From Flavonifractor sp963557075 (GTDB lineage: Bacteria > Bacillota > Clostridia > Oscillospirales > Oscillospiraceae): 64,000 nucleotides of DNA. The stretch is taken from assembly GCA_963557075.1 (NCBI GenBank), contig CAUWDA010000001.1:1-64000 (forward strand), given 5' to 3'. Of this stretch, positions 20,225-28,939 are shown piece after piece (the first letter of the stretch is position 1; the number at the start of each line of letters is the position of its first letter). The position numbers were made by a program, and so were the translations under genes. Under the pieces are notes generated by a model that was not told the DNA's origin, did not search any database, and saw only the letters and a list, made by a program, of their open reading frames with translations.

Positions 20225-21025
20225 ATGAAATGCATCGTTTGTGTCAAGCAGGTACCTGATACCTCCGGCGTGGTGGCGGTGAAGGAAGACGGCACGATGG
20301 ACCGTGCCGCCATGGCCACCATCACCAACCACGACGACCTGGCGGCTGTTGAGGCCGCTCTGCGGATCAAAGACGCTACCGGCTGCAAGGTGGTAGTGGT
20401 CTCCATGGGCCCCCCTCCCGCCGAGGGGATGCTGCGTGAGCTGCTGGCCATGGGCGCCGACGAGGCCGTTCTGGTCTCCGCCCGTGAGTTCGGCGGTTCC
20501 GATACCTACGCTACTTCTCAGATCCTGGCCGCCGCTATCAAGAAGATCGGCGTCGAGGACGACGACATCGTGTTCTGCGGCCGTCAGGCCATTGACGGCG
20601 ACACCGCTCAGGTGGGTCCCCAGATCGCTGAGAAGCTGAATATGCCCCAGGTCTCCTACGTGGCTGAGATCGCTGTGGAGGGCAAGGCTGTCACCGTGAA
20701 GCGTCTGCTGGAGGACGGCTACATGACCATCAAGGTCCAGACCCCCTGTCTGCTGACCTGCGTGAAGGAGCTCAACGACGCCCGCTACATGAGCGTGGGC
20801 GGCATCATGGAGTGCTACCAGAAGCCTCTGGAAGTCTACAATTATGAGACTCTGAAGGACGATCCCCTGATTGATGTTACTACCATCGGCCTGAAGGGCT
20901 CTCCCACCAATGTGTACAAGTCCTTCTCTCCCCCGGTGAAGGGCGCCGGTATGATGATGGAGGGCGCCGACAAGGCGACTGTCGAGAAGCTGGTCTCCAT
21001 CCTCAACGACAAGCACATTATCTAA
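20225..21025 (+). CDS. etfB: Electron transfer flavoprotein beta subunit
   Basis: EtfB of 266 residues. Starts MKCIVCVKQVPDT, continues ITNHDDLAAVEAALRIKD and GCKVVVVSMGPPPAE, and holds the beta-subunit signature GRQAIDGDTAQVGPQIAEKL plus the C-terminal VKELNDARYMSVGGIM segment. It binds FAD/AMP and NADH-side electrons and passes them to EtfA and butyryl-CoA dehydrogenase. It lies between bcd and etfA in the butyrate operon. Confidence 0.95.
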   Translation: MKCIVCVKQVPDTSGVVAVKEDGTMDRAAMATITNHDDLAAVEAALRIKDATGCKVVVVSMGPPPAEGMLRELLAMGADEAVLVSAREFGGSDTYATSQILAAAIKKIGVEDDDIVFCGRQAIDGDTAQVGPQIAEKLNMPQVSYVAEIAVEGKAVTVKRLLEDGYMTIKVQTPCLLTCVKELNDARYMSVGGIMECYQKPLEVYNYETLKDDPLIDVTTIGLKGSPTNVYKSFSPPVKGAGMMMEGADKATVEKLVSILNDKHII

Positions 21026-21045
21026 TTTGAAAGGAGAGCAATAGA

Positions 21046-22149
21046 ATGGCTTTCAATAGTAGCGATACCGCCGCCTTCAAGGGCGTATGGGTTTTCTGTG
21101 AGCAGCGCGAGGGCGTTATCATGTCCACCAGCTACCAGCTCCTCTCTGAGGGCCGCAAGCTGGCCAACGATCTGGGCGTGGAGCTGTGCGGCGTGGTTCT
21201 GGGCAAGGACGTGAAAGAGGAGTACCTGAAGGCCCTGGGCGGCTACGGAGCCGACAAGGTCTACTACTGCAACCACGAGCTGCTGGACGTTTACACCACC
21301 GACGCCTACACCAAGGTCATCTGCGACCTGGTGGAGGACAAGAAGCCTGAGATTTTCCTCATCGGCGCCACCAACATCGGTCGTGACCTGGGCCCCCGCT
21401 GCGCTGCCCGGCTGCACACCGGTCTGACCGCCGACTGTACCCACCTCGACGTGGACGTGGCCAAGTACAAAGAGTTCCTGAAGACCACCTCTACCATCGA
21501 CGTGGACAACACCGTGTTCGAGGAGAACACCAACCTGAAGATGACCCGTCCCGCTTTCGGCGGTCACCTGATGGCCACCATCATCTGCCCCCGCTTCCGT
21601 CCCCAGATGTCCACTGTCCGTCCCGGCGTGATGCAGACCCAGCCCTACGATGAGGCCGGCGCTGCCAAGACCGTCATCGAGAACGTGAACGTGGCTCTGA
21701 CCAAGGACGACATCCATGTTGAGGTCCTGGAGGTCAAGAAGGCCGCCAAGAAGCTGGTCGACCTGATCGGCGCCGACGTGGTGGTCTCCGTGGGCCGCGG
21801 CATCAGCAAGGACGTTGAGGGCGGCATCAAGCTGGCTGAGGAGCTGGCTTCCGTCCTGGGCGGCGTTGTGGGCTCCTCCCGTGCCTGCGTGGACGCTGGC
21901 TGGATCGGTGCTGACCACCAGGTCGGCCAGACCGGCAAGACCGTTCACCCCCGCATCTATGTTGCTCTGGGCATCTCCGGCGCTATCCAGCACCTGGCTG
22001 GCATGCAGGACTCCGAGTGCATCATCGCGGTGAACAAGAACGAGTCTGCTCCCATCTTCGACGTGGCTTCCTACGGCATCGTGGGCGACCTGTACAAGGT
22101 CACTCCCATGCTCATCGACGCCATCCGCGCCGCCAAGGCTGAGAAGTAA
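21046..22149 (+). CDS. etfA: Electron transfer flavoprotein alpha subunit
   Basis: EtfA of 367 residues, last gene of the operon. The N-terminal domain resembles EtfB. The C-terminal FAD domain is clear: VVSVGRGISKDVEGGIKLAEELA, GSSRACVDAGWIGADHQVGQTGKTVHPRIYVALGISGAIQHLAGM and IIAVNKNESAPIFDVASYGIVGDLYKV. With EtfB it serves the butyryl-CoA dehydrogenase encoded upstream. A strong terminator follows after 10 bases. Confidence 0.95.
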   Translation: MAFNSSDTAAFKGVWVFCEQREGVIMSTSYQLLSEGRKLANDLGVELCGVVLGKDVKEEYLKALGGYGADKVYYCNHELLDVYTTDAYTKVICDLVEDKKPEIFLIGATNIGRDLGPRCAARLHTGLTADCTHLDVDVAKYKEFLKTTSTIDVDNTVFEENTNLKMTRPAFGGHLMATIICPRFRPQMSTVRPGVMQTQPYDEAGAAKTVIENVNVALTKDDIHVEVLEVKKAAKKLVDLIGADVVVSVGRGISKDVEGGIKLAEELASVLGGVVGSSRACVDAGWIGADHQVGQTGKTVHPRIYVALGISGAIQHLAGMQDSECIIAVNKNESAPIFDVASYGIVGDLYKVTPMLIDAIRAAKAEK

Positions 22150-22159
22150 TTGAATACTT

Positions 22160-22197
22160 AAAAAACACCGGTCAGCTATGCTGACCGGTGTTTTTTT
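22160..22197 (+). terminator. Terminator of butyrate operon
   Basis: Stem ACACCGGTCAGC / GCTGACCGGTGT closed by TAT-type loop, with a 3' run of T7. It ends the crt-to-etfA transcript. Confidence 0.92.
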
Positions 22198-22276
22198 GCC
22201 TCTGTCCGCCGGGCGGTTGCGCCGCCGGCGGGAATGAGGTATACTGATATGCCGGAAGAACAAGCGAGAAAGGGCG

Positions 22277-23158
22277 GTGAGGGCGGTGTTTCAGCGTCAT
22301 CCCAAGGGTGTGCTGCTGCTGGGAGTCATAGGGGTCTCCACGTCCGCCCTTCTGGTGCGGTTTTCCCGTGCGCCCTCGGTGATCACCGCAGTATACCGGC
22401 TGGGCTGGACGGTGCTCCTGCTGCTGCCGGTGGTGTTGCTCCGGTTCCGGGAGGAGCTGCTGCGGGTGAAGCGGAGAGACATTCTGCTGTGCACCCTCAG
22501 CGGGGTGTGCCTGGCGCTCCACTTTCTCACCTGGTTCGAGTCCCTGAAGTGGACCGGCGTGGCAGTTTCCACCGTGCTGGTGAGCACTGAGGTCATCTTC
22601 ACGGCCCTGGGTTTTGCCCTTTTGCTGAAGGGAAAGATTCCGCCGCTGGGGGTGGCGGCTATTCTGCTGGCCTTCGCCGGGAGTGCCGTCCTGGCTCTGG
22701 CCGGGGGTGGACAGAAGAGCGCGCTCTACGGCAATTTGCTGGCCCTGGCGGCTGCATTCTTTGTCGCGCTGTATACTCTGATCGGAAAAATACAGAGAGG
22801 ATACCTCTCCACCACAATTTATACCTTTTTGACCTATCTGTCCTGCTTTCTTACCCTGCTGCTCATGGCGGTGGGGAGCGGTACGCCGCTGACGGGCTAC
22901 GGGGGCCGGGAGTGGCTCATCGGCCTGGGGCTGGCGGTGCTGTGTACCCTGATGGGCCACAGCCTGTTCAGCTGGTGCCTGAAATATCTCTCCCCGGCCT
23001 ATGTGTCGGCAGTCAAGCTGTGTGAGCCGGTGTGCGCCGGCCTGCTGGCGGCGCCTCTGTTTGGGGAGATCCCCACCCCCCTCCAGCTGCTGGGCGGTGC
23101 GGTCATTCTGGGGGCAGTGCTGCTCTATACCTGGGCGGAACAGCGGGACCGAAGCTGA
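22277..23158 (+). CDS. EamA/DMT family transporter
   Basis: Ten-helix drug/metabolite transporter-type permease of 293 residues, starting at a GTG after GAGAAAGGGCG. Two repeated five-helix halves are recognisable (LGVIGVSTSALLVRFS ... VYRLGWTVLLLLPVVLL; then YGNLLALAAAFFVALYTLIGKIQR ... TLMGHSLFSWCLKYLSPAYVSAVKLCEPVCAGLLA). The last motif with Glu is typical of EamA exporters. Substrate unknown; no functional partner nearby. Confidence 0.85.
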   Translation: MRAVFQRHPKGVLLLGVIGVSTSALLVRFSRAPSVITAVYRLGWTVLLLLPVVLLRFREELLRVKRRDILLCTLSGVCLALHFLTWFESLKWTGVAVSTVLVSTEVIFTALGFALLLKGKIPPLGVAAILLAFAGSAVLALAGGGQKSALYGNLLALAAAFFVALYTLIGKIQRGYLSTTIYTFLTYLSCFLTLLLMAVGSGTPLTGYGGREWLIGLGLAVLCTLMGHSLFSWCLKYLSPAYVSAVKLCEPVCAGLLAAPLFGEIPTPLQLLGGAVILGAVLLYTWAEQRDRS

Positions 23159-23208
23159 ATACCCGTCCCCTGCGGCGATTCCTGACGAAAAAATACGAAC
23201 AGTAATGC

Positions 23209-23236
23209 TTTACAATTACTGGAAAAGTTGTATAAT
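23209..23236 (+). promoter_or_regulatory. Promoter for small DUF6514-like gene
   Basis: TTTACA (23209-23214), 16-bp spacer, perfect TATAAT (23231-23236), 33 bp ahead of the start codon. Confidence 0.65.
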
Positions 23237-23269
23237 TGAGTCATAGAAAGCTGTAGGGAGTGGAAAGAC

Positions 23270-23518
23270 ATGCGAGAACTGCTGCTGGAAAGTCCGGAGG
23301 GGTGCGCGTACCGCTACGCGATCTTGGTGGATGAAATGTCGGTGGGCGGGCTGTGCTGCGAGAGCTATGGGGTGCGGGTCACCGGGCCGGGCGGGGACCG
23401 GGAGGAGGTCCCCAACATCACCGTCAGCGTCGGGCGCATCGACGCGCTGGCCGAGCTGCTCTGCCGCAACCAGGTATCCCCTGTGACTCTGTGGGACGTG
23501 ATCGAAGACTGGCTGTGA
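23270..23518 (+). CDS. Small conserved protein, DUF6514-like
   Basis: An 82-residue soluble protein with its own consensus promoter and a GGGAGTGG ribosome site. The pattern (short beta-rich start, a Gly-Gly turn with two Cys in GGLCCESYGV, then ITVSVGRIDALAELLCRN and a C-terminal VTLWDVIEDWL) resembles small DUF6514 proteins that I recall from Oscillospiraceae. That match is from memory and is the less certain part. No function is known. Confidence 0.65.
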   Translation: MRELLLESPEGCAYRYAILVDEMSVGGLCCESYGVRVTGPGGDREEVPNITVSVGRIDALAELLCRNQVSPVTLWDVIEDWL

Positions 23519-23558
23519 GGAAAATGAATATTCTTACAGGATAATGCAGAATGAATAA

Positions 23559-23587
23559 TTGACAGAGCAGGCAAAATCCGTTATGAT
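23559..23587 (+). promoter_or_regulatory. Promoter of the sodium symporter gene
   Basis: Perfect TTGACA (23559-23564), 17-bp spacer, TATGAT (23582-23587). The transcript would begin about 190 nt ahead of the coding start. Confidence 0.7.
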
Positions 23588-23594
23588 AATGTCT

Positions 23595-23787
23595 GCTGAA
23601 TCGACCCGGCTGCGGAGCGGGGCCGGCCTGACCCGGCGAACCGCCCCGCGCAGATCGTTCCCGCGGTGTGTGCCGCGGGAATTCTCTTAGGGAGTGGAGG
23701 GCTCCGCCGGGCTTGTTTGGCGGGGTGGAGGGGAACTTCCACCCAAAGGCCGCCGAAACGGGGCGGCTAAGCCAAGGAGGAGAGATC
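23595..23787 (+). promoter_or_regulatory. Structured 5' leader of transporter gene
   Basis: About 190 nt of GC-rich untranslated leader. Visible stems: TTCCCGCGG / CCGCGGGAA with a 6-nt loop (23658-23681), then CTCCGCC / GGCGGGG, overlapping an alternative GGGTGGA / TCCACCC hairpin. The last two share bases, so they may be exclusive. There is no T-box sequence, and I cannot match it to a riboswitch class I know. It may be a cis-regulatory RNA. Confidence 0.4.
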
Positions 23788-25173
23788 GTGAAAGAGAGAG
23801 AGACCTTTGCGTCCCGGCTGGGCTTCGTGCTCATCTCTGCCGGGTGCGCCATCGGCCTGGGCAACGTCTGGCGTTTCCCCTACATCGTGGGGCAGTACGG
23901 CGGCGCGGCCTTTGTGCTGATCTACCTGGTGTTTCTGGTGGCCATGGGTCTGCCCATCATGGCAATGGAGTTTGCCGTGGGCCGGGCCAGCCGCAAGAGC
24001 ATCATCGTGTCCTTCCAGGAGCTGGAGCCGAAGGGCGCCAAGTGGCACTGGTACGGCTGGTTCGGTATGGCGGGCAACTACCTGCTGATGATGTTTTACA
24101 CCACCATCGCCGGTTGGCTGCTGATGTACTTCTTCAAGCTCGCGTTGGGCCACTTTGAGGGCCTGGATGCCGCTGGCGTCACCGCGGCGTACAATCAGAT
24201 GGTTGCCACTCCTGGCATACAGGTGGTATTTATGGCTATCGTGATCGTACTGGGCATGGTGATTTGCAGTCGCGGCCTGCGCAACGGTGTGGAAAAAGCT
24301 AATAAGTTTATGATGCTGTGCCTGCTGTTCCTGCTGGTGCTATTGGCCATCCGTGCAATTACCCTGCCCGGAGCCGGAGAAGGGCTCAAGTTCTATCTGG
24401 TGCCCAATTTTGACCACCTGATGTATGATGCCGCAGGCAACTTCCGCCTGGGCGAGGCCATCTATGCCGCCATGGGACAGGCCTTCTTTACCCTGAGCCT
24501 GGGCATCGGCGCCATGGCCATTTTTGGCAGCTATATCGGCAAGGACCGCCGCCTGTTTGGCGAGACCATCAACGTGGGCGTGCTGGATACCTGCGTGGCC
24601 TTCACTGCGGGCCTGATCATTTTCCCCTCTGCCTTCGCTTTCGGCGTCAATCCGGATGCGGGACCCAACCTGATCTTCATCACCCTGCCCAATGTGTTCA
24701 ACGCCATGCCCGGCGGGCGGCTGTGGGGCGCGCTGTTCTTTGTGTTCCTCTTCTTTGCCGCCCTGTCCACCATCACCGCCGTGTTTGAGAACATCCTGGC
24801 CTGCTGGATGGACAAGTGGGGGGTCTCCCGGGGCAAGGCAGTGGCCATCAACCTGGTGCTCATCTTCCTGCTGAGCCTGCCCTGTCTGCTGGGCAACAAC
24901 CTCTGGAGCGAGATCAAGCTGCTGGGTATGGGCATCATGGACTTTGAAGACTTCCTGGTGAGCAACAACCTGCTGCCCATCGGCTCGGTGATCTACCTGC
25001 TCTTCTGCTGCCTGTCCAAGAAGATGGCCTGGGGCTTTGACAATTTCCTGGCGGAGGCCGACCAGGGCAAGGGCGTGCGCTTCCCTGCCAAGCTGCGGAT
25101 GTACTTCACCGTGGTGGTTCCCATCATCGTCCTCATTATCTTCGTCATGGGCTATATCGAAAAATTTGTATAA
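23788..25173 (+). CDS. Sodium-dependent NSS-family transporter
   Basis: Neurotransmitter:sodium symporter family, 461 residues from a GTG start after AAGGAGGAGAGATC; upstream in-frame codons fall in the structured leader. About eleven or twelve membrane segments. The N-terminal signature FVLISAGCAIGLGNVWRFPYIVGQYGGAAFVLIYL holds the sodium and substrate site of helix 1, and FFTLSLGIGAMAIFGSYIG corresponds to helix 6. Bacterial homologues take up amino acids such as Trp, Tyr or Leu with sodium. The exact substrate cannot be told. Confidence 0.92.
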   Translation: MKERETFASRLGFVLISAGCAIGLGNVWRFPYIVGQYGGAAFVLIYLVFLVAMGLPIMAMEFAVGRASRKSIIVSFQELEPKGAKWHWYGWFGMAGNYLLMMFYTTIAGWLLMYFFKLALGHFEGLDAAGVTAAYNQMVATPGIQVVFMAIVIVLGMVICSRGLRNGVEKANKFMMLCLLFLLVLLAIRAITLPGAGEGLKFYLVPNFDHLMYDAAGNFRLGEAIYAAMGQAFFTLSLGIGAMAIFGSYIGKDRRLFGETINVGVLDTCVAFTAGLIIFPSAFAFGVNPDAGPNLIFITLPNVFNAMPGGRLWGALFFVFLFFAALSTITAVFENILACWMDKWGVSRGKAVAINLVLIFLLSLPCLLGNNLWSEIKLLGMGIMDFEDFLVSNNLLPIGSVIYLLFCCLSKKMAWGFDNFLAEADQGKGVRFPAKLRMYFTVVVPIIVLIIFVMGYIEKFV

Positions 25174-25183
25174 GAAATCAGCA

Positions 25184-25217
25184 CAAAAAGGACCTGCCGT
25201 CGGCAGGTCCTTTTTCT
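25184..25217. terminator. Bidirectional terminator
   Basis: AAAAAGGACCTGCCG / CGGCAGGTCCTTTTT around a one-base centre between convergent genes (sodium symporter and deacetylase). Confidence 0.9.
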
Positions 25218-25218
25218 T

Positions 25219-25950
25219 TCAGGGATAGGCGTTCCAGTAGACCTGCCCCGCTTTCAGGGGGATGCCCCGGGCGGCGAAGAGCTGGTCGATGGTGCAGAAG
25301 TAGTAGCCCTGGGCGTGAAGCCGGTCCACGATCTCCAAGGCGGCGTCTACCGATTGGGGGTAGATGTCGTGAAGCAGGATGATCCCTCCGTCCCTGGCCT
25401 GGGATACCACCTGGTCCACCACCCGGGCGGTGTTTTTGTCGTCCCAGTCCTCCGGGTCGATGGACCAGAGGATGATGGGGCAGTCCGCCCGGAGCCGCAC
25501 CCCCTCGTCCCATTTGCCGAAAGGGGGACGCAGGGGGAAGCCGCTGTGGCCCAGGATATGGGTCAGGCGGGTGCGGCAGGTCTCCACCTGGGCATCGAAG
25601 TCCGCCTGGTTCAGGCCGGTAAGCTGTACATGGTCAAAGGTATGGATGCCGATCTGGTGCCCCTCTCGGTCCATGCGGCGCACCACGTCCTCGTTGTTCT
25701 CCAGCTGGCGGCCGATCAGGAAGAAGGTGGCCTGTACCCCCCGCTCCGCCAGGCCATCCAGCAGGCGGGTGGTGGTGGAGCGGCGGGGGCCGTCGTCAAA
25801 GGTGAGGGCGATGAGCTTTTGTTCCGTCAGCTGAACGGGGGCGTCCGCCGGGGCGGCCTGCCCGCCGGACCGGATCAGCCGGGCACCGCACCCCAGTGCC
25901 AGCGCCGCCGTCAGAAGGGCGGCCCACCGCCGCCCCGCGTGCCGTTCCAC
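25219..25950 (-). CDS. Polysaccharide deacetylase (NodB domain)
   Basis: A 243-residue secreted or membrane-tethered carbohydrate esterase 4 protein. A hydrophobic N-terminus with a Cys (LLTAALALGCGARL) suggests a lipoprotein-like or anchored signal. The NodB motifs are IALTFDDGPRRSTTTRLLDGL (catalytic Asp and metal Asp), GHQIGIHTFDHVQLTGL (the two metal His), RPPFGKWD and LWSIDPEDWDDKN. It likely deacetylates peptidoglycan or another surface glycan. Confidence 0.9.
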   Translation of the reverse strand: MERHAGRRWAALLTAALALGCGARLIRSGGQAAPADAPVQLTEQKLIALTFDDGPRRSTTTRLLDGLAERGVQATFFLIGRQLENNEDVVRRMDREGHQIGIHTFDHVQLTGLNQADFDAQVETCRTRLTHILGHSGFPLRPPFGKWDEGVRLRADCPIILWSIDPEDWDDKNTARVVDQVVSQARDGGIILLHDIYPQSVDAALEIVDRLHAQGYYFCTIDQLFAARGIPLKAGQVYWNAYP

Positions 25951-26027
25951 ATTCCTCGCCCCCTTCGCCGGTCGTCTGGCTTAGTATGTGCGCAACGGCG
26001 GGGGATCTGTCAGGGAAAATCTCTCAA

Positions 26028-26705
26028 TCAGGCCTGCCGGGGATCGGGATCGCCGCTGAGGGAGAGAATATACTGGTAGTAGGGTAGGAGAAAATCAAAG
26101 GAATCCACCAGCATATCGGCCAGATCGTGGCTCCACAGCAGGTCCTGATGGGGGGCCCTGTGGGTGAGGGCAAAGCTCTTTTTGTTGTACCAGGGGGCCA
26201 GCAGGGAGGAGGGAGCGGCCTTGGGGCGCTTGTAGTCCTCTCCCTCCAGAATAAATTGGTCCTGACGGTTCAGCCGGCGGGCCAGAGCTTCCATGGGCTT
26301 GGGGGCCCAGTCCATCCGGGCCCGGAGCTTGGCCATGGTCACGGCGGGGGCCATCCAGAAGCCCATGCCGCAGGACCAGCCCTCCGGCTCCAACTCGAAC
26401 CAGAACACCGGCTCCGACCCGGACTCCGCGTGGGGCCGGACCAGGCTGAGCCACAAATGGTCCTTGTAGGGTCCCCGGCCGAAGAGCCGCCGGGCGTCCC
26501 GATAGATGCGGGAGATCTTGCACACCAGGTCCAGGTCGGGGTGCTTGTCCAGAAAGCGGGCATAGACCTCGTTGCCCAGCTCCTTCATGGGGCGCTGGAA
26601 GTGGGTGAGATAGTCCTCCTTGTGGGCCTCGAACCAAGCCCTCTCATTGTTGAACCGGATGCCCCACATGAAGTCCACGGTGGCGCCGGAAAATCCTTCA
26701 AACAT
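26028..26705 (-). CDS. DUF2461 domain protein
   Basis: Protein of 225 residues filling a complete DUF2461 (TIGR02453) domain: FEGFSGATVDFMWGIRFNNERAWFEAHKEDY at the N-terminus, RIYRDARRLFGRGPYKDHLWL, and FWFELEPEGWSCGMGFWMAP. The ATG at 26705 follows GGAAAGGA; the frame is open a little further but without a ribosome site. The domain is widespread in bacteria and has no proven activity. Confidence 0.88.
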   Translation of the reverse strand: MFEGFSGATVDFMWGIRFNNERAWFEAHKEDYLTHFQRPMKELGNEVYARFLDKHPDLDLVCKISRIYRDARRLFGRGPYKDHLWLSLVRPHAESGSEPVFWFELEPEGWSCGMGFWMAPAVTMAKLRARMDWAPKPMEALARRLNRQDQFILEGEDYKRPKAAPSSLLAPWYNKKSFALTHRAPHQDLLWSHDLADMLVDSFDFLLPYYQYILSLSGDPDPRQA

Positions 26706-26738
26706 AACGGCTTCCTTTCCAGTTTGGTATTTGGGCAA

Positions 26739-26771
26739 GCAAGGCCCCCCGCCGGGCGGGGGGCCTTGGAT
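26739..26771 (-). terminator. Strong hairpin after VanW-like gene
   Basis: CCAAGGCCCCCC / GGGGGGCCTTG stem right after the VanW-like stop codon, between two co-directional genes. The U-run is poor, so it may act as a partial terminator or stabiliser. Confidence 0.55.
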
Positions 26772-28631
26772 TTATACAGCGGGGGGCTCTGTCTCGGGCA
26801 GAGGGGCGCTCTCCACGGGCTCCCCGCCGGGCTGCTCCGGTATGGGGGCGAGGCTCTCTGACGGCGCGGGAGTGACCTCCGGCACAGGGGCGGCAGAGGG
26901 CTCAACGGAGGGCTCGGCGGACGGCTGGGCCGGGGGTTCTTCAGTGGGGGTGGCCGACGGGGTGGGCATAGGCGTGGGGCTGGGCTCCACCGGGGTGAGG
27001 GTTTTCAGCCCGGTGGCGGGATCGATGCCCCAGCGGGCCGCGTCATCGGGGTTGTAGTAGTATACGGCGTCGGAGGCCTTATAGCTGTTGCGGTGGAGGA
27101 AAATGGTGTCCACCAGCTTGCCGCTTTTGTCCACCAGCTTCTGGTACACCTCTACGGTAACGCCGTTGTAGCGGGCGTAGTTGGGGTCCCGCTTGGGTTC
27201 GACCCCTGCGGGATGGTTGGGGTCGGGCTTGTAGCGGTTCTGATAGGGGACCGTGGAGAGAATAACGGAGTAGGGCTCCCCGTGGATGCCGGTGGTGTCG
27301 GTGCCGTAGATGGTGACGTGGAGCTTGTGGTTCTTGTCCTGATAGGTCTCGACCTTGATGGGATAGTCGGTATTGTTCTTGAACTTAAAATCGATCTGAT
27401 CGCTCCACACGGTGGCGTCGGTGCCGATGACGGGCATATAGCCGCTGTTGAAGGCGTGCTTGGACCGCTCCACGGTCTCCAGATTGGCCTTGAGACTCAC
27501 CCAGTATAGCGTGGAGGACAGCTGGCAGATGCCGCCGGCGGTGGCGTCGATGCTCTGGCCGTTCTGGTAGGTGCCGGCGTCCTTATAGCCGCTGGATTTG
27601 GTGTAGGGACCGGCCAGGGCGTTGTAGGAGAACACCTCGCCGGGTAGCAGGATGGTCCCGTTGACCCGGCTGGCGGCCAGGTCGATGTTGTACCACCGGG
27701 CGGAGGGACCGGCGCAGCTGGTAACGCCGGTGCCCAGCACATCCTTGAAGAGATTGGCCTGGAGATCCTCTGTGCTGATCCTGGGCTGGGTCAGGGTGAC
27801 CAAAATGGCGATGTCGCTGCCCTCGGCGGCGCTGCGCACCAGCTCCCGGACGGTCTCTGTGTCAAAGTCGACTCCGGTGACGGAGGGGACGATCTGCTTG
27901 GTCTCTTTGTCTAAGTAGGCGTCGGCGGCCTCCACGCAGATCTCATCGCGGATGGCGTCAAAATCAGGGTCCACCGGGGGCGCGGTGGACACCTGGGCCT
28001 CCACGGGGCCATAGGCGTCGGGCTGGCCGTTGGACAGCAGGTGCCCCATCCGCTCCTCCAGGGCGGCGGTGAGGGCCTTGGTGTCGATGGTGCGGCCGGT
28101 GACCCCCTTGTGGAACACCAGCTCGTCGCCCTCAAAGGTCCAGGTGGTCTGGGACTCCTGGTCGGCGCACTCCCGGACGGCCTGCTCCACCGCCGCCGGG
28201 GTGCCGGACAGCCCGGCGGAGACGCCGTACTGCCGGCCGCCCATCAGGCTGGCCAAGAAGCGGCCGCCCCGGAGAAGGAAATTGCTGCTCTGGGTATCGG
28301 CGGCAGACGCTGCTGCTTCCTCAGCGGCGACGGTGAAGGCGTCTCCCGGTACGGTATAGACTTTGCCCTCGCAGGTAAAGTCCACCGCGTGCCGGGCCAG
28401 CTGCCCGGCCAGCTGCTCCTCCAGGGTGCGGGCGGCCTCGGCGCTGGTCTGGCGGCTCACATCAATACCCGCAATGGTGGTGTTGGGCCAGAAAACGCCC
28501 CCTCCCGCCCAGGCACACAGGCCCAGATAGCCGGCGGCCACAGCCACCGCGATGCATATAAGGATCAGGACCAGCTTGCCGCCCCGCTTCTTTTGAGCAG
28601 GTGCGGTCCGCTTTCCCGCTGCTTGTGCCAT
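26772..28631 (-). CDS. VanW-family cell wall protein
   Basis: A 619-residue membrane-anchored extracellular protein. Basic N-terminus, one membrane helix (VLILICIAVAVAAGYLGLCAW), two regions like the peptidoglycan-binding domain found with VanW proteins (about 60-330), then a VanW domain at about 330-490 with NGTILLPGEVFSYN and AGGICQLSSTLYWVSL. The last 100 residues are a Pro/Glu/Ser-rich tail (PTPMPTPSATPTEEPPAQPSAEPS), probably an unstructured wall spacer. The ATG at 28631 is preceded by GTTGGAG; a GTG nine bases upstream overlaps that site. Vancomycin resistance is not implied; most such proteins have unknown roles. Confidence 0.88.
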   Translation of the reverse strand: MAQAAGKRTAPAQKKRGGKLVLILICIAVAVAAGYLGLCAWAGGGVFWPNTTIAGIDVSRQTSAEAARTLEEQLAGQLARHAVDFTCEGKVYTVPGDAFTVAAEEAAASAADTQSSNFLLRGGRFLASLMGGRQYGVSAGLSGTPAAVEQAVRECADQESQTTWTFEGDELVFHKGVTGRTIDTKALTAALEERMGHLLSNGQPDAYGPVEAQVSTAPPVDPDFDAIRDEICVEAADAYLDKETKQIVPSVTGVDFDTETVRELVRSAAEGSDIAILVTLTQPRISTEDLQANLFKDVLGTGVTSCAGPSARWYNIDLAASRVNGTILLPGEVFSYNALAGPYTKSSGYKDAGTYQNGQSIDATAGGICQLSSTLYWVSLKANLETVERSKHAFNSGYMPVIGTDATVWSDQIDFKFKNNTDYPIKVETYQDKNHKLHVTIYGTDTTGIHGEPYSVILSTVPYQNRYKPDPNHPAGVEPKRDPNYARYNGVTVEVYQKLVDKSGKLVDTIFLHRNSYKASDAVYYYNPDDAARWGIDPATGLKTLTPVEPSPTPMPTPSATPTEEPPAQPSAEPSVEPSAAPVPEVTPAPSESLAPIPEQPGGEPVESAPLPETEPPAV

Positions 28632-28714
28632 ATCGATCACTCCAACTTTGGTTTATGCCCGGTCTGCAGCCGCGCTCACGGCTGCGCTTAACAGCGTATG
28701 TGCTGACAGACCAT

Positions 28715-28743
28715 ATTATAGGGGTTTCCTAGGAAAAAAGCAA
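28715..28743 (-). promoter_or_regulatory. Promoter for VanW-like gene
   Basis: On the minus strand, TTGCTT (28738-28743), 17-bp spacer, perfect TATAAT (28715-28720). Confidence 0.6.
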
Positions 28744-28780
28744 TTACAGAATGGTTACATGCCCCGATGGCGGAAATTGC

Positions 28781-28809
28781 TTTACAGCCACCGAGAATCA
28801 GTGTATGAT
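28781..28809 (+). promoter_or_regulatory. Promoter for XpaC-like gene
   Basis: TTTACA (28781-28786), 17-bp spacer, TATGAT (28804-28809). The -10 runs into a near-palindrome GTATGATGGTACCATAC (28802-28818), a possible repressor site. Confidence 0.6.
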
Positions 28810-28939
28810 GGTACCATACTCGGTCTGCCGCTCTATTCAGCATGGTCCGGTGGACGGGGCAATATCCATTCAAACTTTGTCACTTCTGCAATTCTGTGAC
28901 AGATGATCTTAGCTTGATCTGCAAAGGGGCGGTATTCGT

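Larger units (their letters stand above)
28632..28939. other. Divergent intergenic region (VanW / XpaC)
   Basis: A 308-bp gap containing one promoter for each divergent gene. Just downstream of the plus-strand -10 lies an inverted repeat around TGGTACCA (28808-28815) that could be an operator. No ORF is convincing. Confidence 0.5.

Noticed and set aside
23660..23760. T-box in the sodium symporter leader
   Set aside because: GGGGTGG is present but without the ACC partner and specifier architecture seen at the true T-box at 54.46 kb.
26772..28631. Vancomycin resistance determinant
   Set aside because: VanW-domain proteins are common in Firmicutes and no vanA/B ligase, vanH or vanX is nearby.
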